Of a stretch of 9,049 bases of DNA, positions 6,722 to 9,049 are shown one piece after another. The stretch spans positions 1-9,049 of the forward strand of contig JASHSY010000268.1 of NCBI GenBank assembly GCA_030040825.1. The letters run 5' to 3'. The notes below the pieces were generated by a model. It had not been told where the DNA came from, made no database searches, and saw nothing but the letters and a program-made list of their open reading frames with translations. The stretch is from Xanthobacteraceae bacterium (GTDB taxonomy: Bacteria; Pseudomonadota; Alphaproteobacteria; Rhizobiales; Xanthobacteraceae). How positions within the stretch are numbered: position 1 is the first letter of the stretch; each line of letters starts with the position of its first letter. A program made the position numbers and the translations under genes.

Positions 6722-7840
6722 TCACTCGCCCGCTTCAACCTTGCGCAAGAGTGGGGCGGCAACGACATCTGGCTGCGGTCCGTCGTCGATGAATTCGACG
6801 TCGGTGATCCGGGTGCCGCGCTTCTCAACCTTCTCGGCCGAGATCACAATTTGCCGGACGTCTTCGCCCACTTGCGTGAAGTGCTGCTGTAATTTCAGGA
6901 CGCGCTCGTGCATACGCACAACGTCGTCGATCAGGCGGCCGACCTCGGCCTGGATCTGGCCAGCGGCCTCGCGCATCCGCTCCTCTTTGCGCATTTGCTG
7001 GATCAAATGAACCGCGACCATTAACAGCGACGGCGACACGATCACTACCTTGGCGCGGAATGCCTTCTGCACAAGATCGTCGAAACCGTCGTGCAAGTCG
7101 GCATAGAGCGATTCCGAAGGCACGAACATCAGTGCGATATCCTGCGTCTCGCCGGGAATGAGATATTTTTGCGCAATGTCGCCGACGTGCCTGGCTACAT
7201 CCTGGCGGACGCGTGCCGCCGCCTGCCGCCGTTCGTCCTCACTTTTGGCCTCCTTGAAGGCGGTGACCGCCTCCAGCGGGAATTTTGCGTCGACCACCAG
7301 CGGCCGCTGGCCGGGCAGGAATAACGCACAATCGGGCCGTGTCTTGTTCGATAGTGTGTACTGGAATTCGTAGCAGCCCTTTGGCAGTCCATCGCGCACG
7401 ATCAGTTCCATGCGGCCCTGACCGAACGCGCCGCGCTCCTGCTTGTTGGCGAGCACGCCCTGGAGCGATGTAACCTGGGTGGCGAGCGCGGTGATGTTCT
7501 TTTGCGCGCTGTCGATGACTGCGAGCCGTTCGTGCAGCCTTTGCATATTCTCGGCGGTTTTCTGCCTGGTCTGCTCAAGCGAATCCCCGAGCCGGTGTGA
7601 AACCGAATCGAGGCGCTCATTGACTGTATGGGCGAGCTGGGATTGGCCCTTTGCCAGTAAACCGATCATGGCCTCCAGCCGGCTCGCCGCCTCGCCCTGC
7701 GTGCGCTGCAGCTCGATCAGGCCGGCGTCCTCGCCGGCCGCCGGCCGGCGAGCGCGCCATAGCACGACGGCCAACGCTGTAAGCGCGGCACAGGCGACGA
7801 GAACGGCCAAAACGGCAATCATTGGCGAGCTTTCAATCAT
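6722..7840 (-). CDS. rmuC: DNA recombination protein RmuC
   Basis: The 372-residue product has the standard RmuC layout: one N-terminal membrane helix (about residues 7-28) followed by basic residues (WRARR), a long coiled-coil region (about 40-140), then the RmuC domain. The domain carries PDCALFLPGQRPLVVDAKFP, FVPSESLYADLHD and VIVSPSLLM, which are characteristic of the family and related to restriction-endonuclease-like folds. RmuC limits recombination at inverted repeats; a nuclease activity is suggested by fold rather than shown here. I chose the ATG at 7840. An in-frame TTG at 7930 would add 30 residues that run through the promoter and LexA box. The Shine-Dalgarno is weak (AAGCCACC), and an internal ATG at 7822 is a lesser alternative. 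It is divergent from def and heads a probable rmuC-ampG unit. Confidence 0.92.
   Translation of the reverse strand: MIESSPMIAVLAVLVACAALTALAVVLWRARRPAAGEDAGLIELQRTQGEAASRLEAMIGLLAKGQSQLAHTVNERLDSVSHRLGDSLEQTRQKTAENMQRLHERLAVIDSAQKNITALATQVTSLQGVLANKQERGAFGQGRMELIVRDGLPKGCYEFQYTLSNKTRPDCALFLPGQRPLVVDAKFPLEAVTAFKEAKSEDERRQAAARVRQDVARHVGDIAQKYLIPGETQDIALMFVPSESLYADLHDGFDDLVQKAFRAKVVIVSPSLLMVAVHLIQQMRKEERMREAAGQIQAEVGRLIDDVVRMHERVLKLQQHFTQVGEDVRQIVISAEKVEKRGTRITDVEFIDDGPQPDVVAAPLLRKVEAGE
7730..7752. repeat. Perfect 10-bp inverted repeat inside rmuC
   Basis: CTCGCCGGCC (7730-7739) and GGCCGGCGAG (7743-7752) are exact reverse complements around a 3-base loop, all G+C-rich. In the rmuC message this would be a very stable hairpin about 30 codons after the start, in the segment just after the membrane helix (RRPAAGEDAG). 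A similar palindrome TCGCCGGCGA lies at about 7858-7867 in the rmuC leader. It could be a by-product of Ala/Gly/Arg codon use in high-GC DNA. Confidence 0.6.
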
Positions 7841-7884
7841 GGTGGCTTGTACGCGATTCGCCGGCGAGCCTAGTCGCAAACTTA

Positions 7885-7899
7885 GAACAAAAAGTGAAC
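7885..7899. promoter_or_regulatory. LexA (SOS) box, GAAC-N7-GAAC
   Basis: The plus strand reads GAACAAAAAGTGAAC, which is GTTC-N7-GTTC on the minus strand. This is the direct-repeat LexA operator known from alphaproteobacteria such as Rhodobacter and rhizobia, unlike the CTGT-N8-ACAG box of enterics. It begins one base after the predicted rmuC -10 hexamer and therefore covers the expected transcription start, the usual place for a repressor. It lies 45 bp from the def -35, so rmuC (and ampG behind it) is the likely target. Confidence 0.75.
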
Positions 7900-7900
7900 A

Positions 7901-7930
7901 TTTATAGCCTGATTTGCCGGGCGTTCGCAA
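7901..7930 (-). promoter_or_regulatory. rmuC: rmuC promoter (-35 TTGCGA, 18 bp, -10 TATAAA)
   Basis: On the minus strand TTGCGA (7925-7930) and TATAAA (7901-7906) are separated by 18 bp, a good sigma-70-type match. The start of transcription would fall near 7894, inside the LexA box, leaving a leader of roughly 55 bases to the ATG at 7840. Confidence 0.6.
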
Positions 7931-7943
7931 CAGAGGGCCAAGA

Positions 7944-7972
7944 TTGACCGCGCTTTATGCACCGCTTACATC
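7944..7972 (+). promoter_or_regulatory. def: def promoter (-35 TTGACC, 17 bp, -10 TACATC), predicting a leaderless message
   Basis: TTGACC (7944-7949) and TACATC (7967-7972) have the ideal 17-bp spacing. Only seven bases separate the -10 from the ATG at 7980, so transcription should begin at or one base before the start codon. The lack of any Shine-Dalgarno before def agrees with this. The -35 hexamers of def and rmuC lie 13 bp apart, back to back. Confidence 0.5.
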
Positions 7973-7979
7973 GCGGCGC

Positions 7980-8507
7980 ATGGCCATTCGCGAAATCCTG
8001 AAACTGCCGGACAAGAGGCTGCGGCTCGTCTCCGAACCGGTGCAAAAGATCGATGCCGGCATTCGCGCCTTGGTCGACGACATGTTCGCGACTATGTACG
8101 CGGCGCCCGGCATCGGACTCGCCGGCATCCAGGTCGGCGTCGACAAGCGCGTCGTTGTGATGGACCTGTCGAAGAAAGACGACACCCACAAGCCGCAAGT
8201 CTTCATCAACCCGGAAATCACCTGGGCATCGGATGAACAATCGACTCACGAGGAAGGTTGTCTGTCGATTCCGGAATATTACGAGGAGGTCGAACGGCCG
8301 GCGGAGGTAAAAGTCAAATACCTCGACCTCGACGGCAAGACCCACGAGATTTCCGCCGAAGGTTTGTTCGCGACCTGCATCCAGCACGAGATCGACCACA
8401 CCAACGGCGTGCTGTTCATCGACCACATTTCCAAGCTCAAGCGCGACCGCGTCATCAAGAAATTCACCAAAGCGGCAAAGACGGCGAAGAAACAAGTGGA
8501 GGCGTGA
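7980..8507 (+). CDS. def: Peptide deformylase
   Basis: The 175-residue product is a normal-length bacterial deformylase, removing the formyl group from the N-terminal methionine of new proteins at the ribosome exit. The three metal-site motifs are present: GIGLAGIQ (44-51, with Gln51), EGCLS (92-96, metal ligand Cys94) and QHEIDH (135-140, metal ligands His136 and His140, catalytic Glu137). Motif 1 reads GLAG where most enzymes have GLAA, a mild change. The C-terminus is Lys/Ala-rich, as in proteobacterial types where this helix contacts the ribosome. The ATG at 7980 gives the usual MAIREIL start. The in-frame TTG at 7914 would add 22 residues read through the promoter and was rejected. The stop abuts the fmt start codon, so def and fmt form one operon that handles both ends of the formyl cycle. 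Confidence 0.96.
   Translation: MAIREILKLPDKRLRLVSEPVQKIDAGIRALVDDMFATMYAAPGIGLAGIQVGVDKRVVVMDLSKKDDTHKPQVFINPEITWASDEQSTHEEGCLSIPEYYEEVERPAEVKVKYLDLDGKTHEISAEGLFATCIQHEIDHTNGVLFIDHISKLKRDRVIKKFTKAAKTAKKQVEA
8498..8502 (+). promoter_or_regulatory. fmt: Shine-Dalgarno that fixes the GTG start of fmt
   Basis: GGAGG lies inside the last codons of def, five bases before the GTG at 8508. It supports GTG as the fmt start over the in-frame ATG seven codons later, which would cut into the conserved FMGTPDFA motif. Confidence 0.75.
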
Positions 8508-9049
8508 GTGGCGCTCCGCCTCGTCTTCATGGGTACGCCCGACTTCGCCGTGCCCACGTTCCTGGAGATCGTCGGGTCCGGACATCAGATCGCAGCCGTC
8601 TATACGCGGGCGCCGCAGCCGGCCGGTCGCGGCATGGCCGTCAGCGAAAGTCCGATCGCGCGCGAGGCCAAACGGTTCAGGATTCCCATTCTCACGCCGG
8701 CAACGCTGAAAAATTCCGACGCGGTTGAAGCGATTCGCGCGCACGGTGCCGATGCCGCCGTGGTGGTCGCCTACGGGCTGATCCTGCCGAAGTGGGTGCT
8801 GGAAGCGTTTCCGCTTGGCTGTTTCAACCTGCACGCTTCGCTGTTGCCGCGCTGGCGTGGCGCGGCGCCGATCCAGCGCTCCATCATGGCCGGCGACCGC
8901 GAAACCGGCGTCATGGTCATACAAATGGCGGAAGGCCTCGACACCGGCCCGATCGCCATGACCGAACGCGCGCCGATTGGCCCGGACGCGACCGCTGGCG
9001 ACCTGCACGATACGTTGGCGCGGCTCGGCGCCCGGCTGATGGTGATGGC
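8508..9049 (+). CDS. fmt: Methionyl-tRNA formyltransferase, 5' part, cut by the window edge
   Basis: The first 180 residues of a protein that is usually about 310 long are present and in frame to the window end. The start LRLVFMGTPDFAVP is the classic N-terminal strand and loop. The catalytic triad of the formyltransferase fold is visible as Asn107 and His109 in NLHASLLPRWRGAAPIQ and Asp145 in EGLDTGP. QPAGRGM and the preceding loop fit the tRNA/formyl-folate binding part. The enzyme transfers a formyl group from 10-formyl-tetrahydrofolate to Met-tRNA(fMet) in the cytosol. The GTG start directly follows the def TGA with no intervening base, which suggests translational coupling. The C-terminal tRNA-binding domain lies beyond the window. 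Confidence 0.96.
   Translation, partial: MALRLVFMGTPDFAVPTFLEIVGSGHQIAAVYTRAPQPAGRGMAVSESPIAREAKRFRIPILTPATLKNSDAVEAIRAHGADAAVVVAYGLILPKWVLEAFPLGCFNLHASLLPRWRGAAPIQRSIMAGDRETGVMVIQMAEGLDTGPIAMTERAPIGPDATAGDLHDTLARLGARLMVM

Noticed and set aside
7841..7930. N-terminal extensions of rmuC (TTG 7930) and def (TTG 7914)
   Set aside because: Both would translate through the promoters and the LexA box, and neither adds family-like residues.
7902..9008. Long open frame (368 codons) on the minus strand opposite def and fmt
   Set aside because: It lies antisense to two unmistakable genes with all catalytic motifs. Its composition (His, Arg, Asp, Val-rich) is typical of a shadow frame in high-GC DNA.
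1..9049. Defence system, phage, mobile element, CRISPR array, tRNA or riboswitch
   Set aside because: Looked for repeats, transposase or integrase motifs, tRNA-like cloverleaf sequence and long structured leaders; none was seen. The genes are conserved housekeeping types.

Overview
The window looks like chromosomal DNA from an alphaproteobacterium, most likely a Hyphomicrobiales relative of Bradyrhizobium, Rhodopseudomonas or Xanthobacteraceae. The evidence is the high G+C coding sequence, the def-fmt pair divergent from rmuC, the protein signatures, and an intact LexA box of the alphaproteobacterial type (GAAC-N7-GAAC). The genus is an inference. No RNA gene, insertion sequence, phage gene or CRISPR array was found. 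Coding density is high and no gene-free stretch exceeds about 175 bases.

Right part (7840-9049): a divergent control region of about 140 bp separates rmuC (minus) from def-fmt (plus). def (peptide deformylase) and fmt (methionyl-tRNA formyltransferase, cut by the window end) abut as TGA-GTG and form the formyl-methionine cycle. The def promoter appears to place its transcript start at the ATG, which predicts a leaderless message. The rmuC promoter is followed immediately by the LexA box, so rmuC should be an SOS gene.

Middle (5336-7840, minus): rmuC (putative nuclease-family factor limiting DNA rearrangements) is followed after 39 bp by ampG, the inner-membrane muropeptide permease. The gap has no terminator. 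It can fold into a hairpin that holds the ampG Shine-Dalgarno, so ampG is probably co-transcribed and perhaps translationally coupled with rmuC. That would put muropeptide recycling under DNA-damage control. A small hairpin after ampG may end this unit.

Left part (1-5206, minus): a second co-directional run holds a large bifunctional class A penicillin-binding protein, a secreted protein of unknown function 24 bp downstream, and, 31 bp further, the N-terminal 360 residues of an ATP-dependent 5-oxoprolinase that leaves the window on the left. The PBP gene is split by an apparent one-base deletion between its transglycosylase and transpeptidase halves. All catalytic motifs survive on both sides, so it is either a very recent lesion or a sequence error.

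Overall this is an ordinary housekeeping region with a cell-wall theme (AmpG, PBP). No convincing undescribed system is present. The most informative signals are the LexA-controlled rmuC-ampG promoter, the PBP frameshift and the leaderless def promoter.
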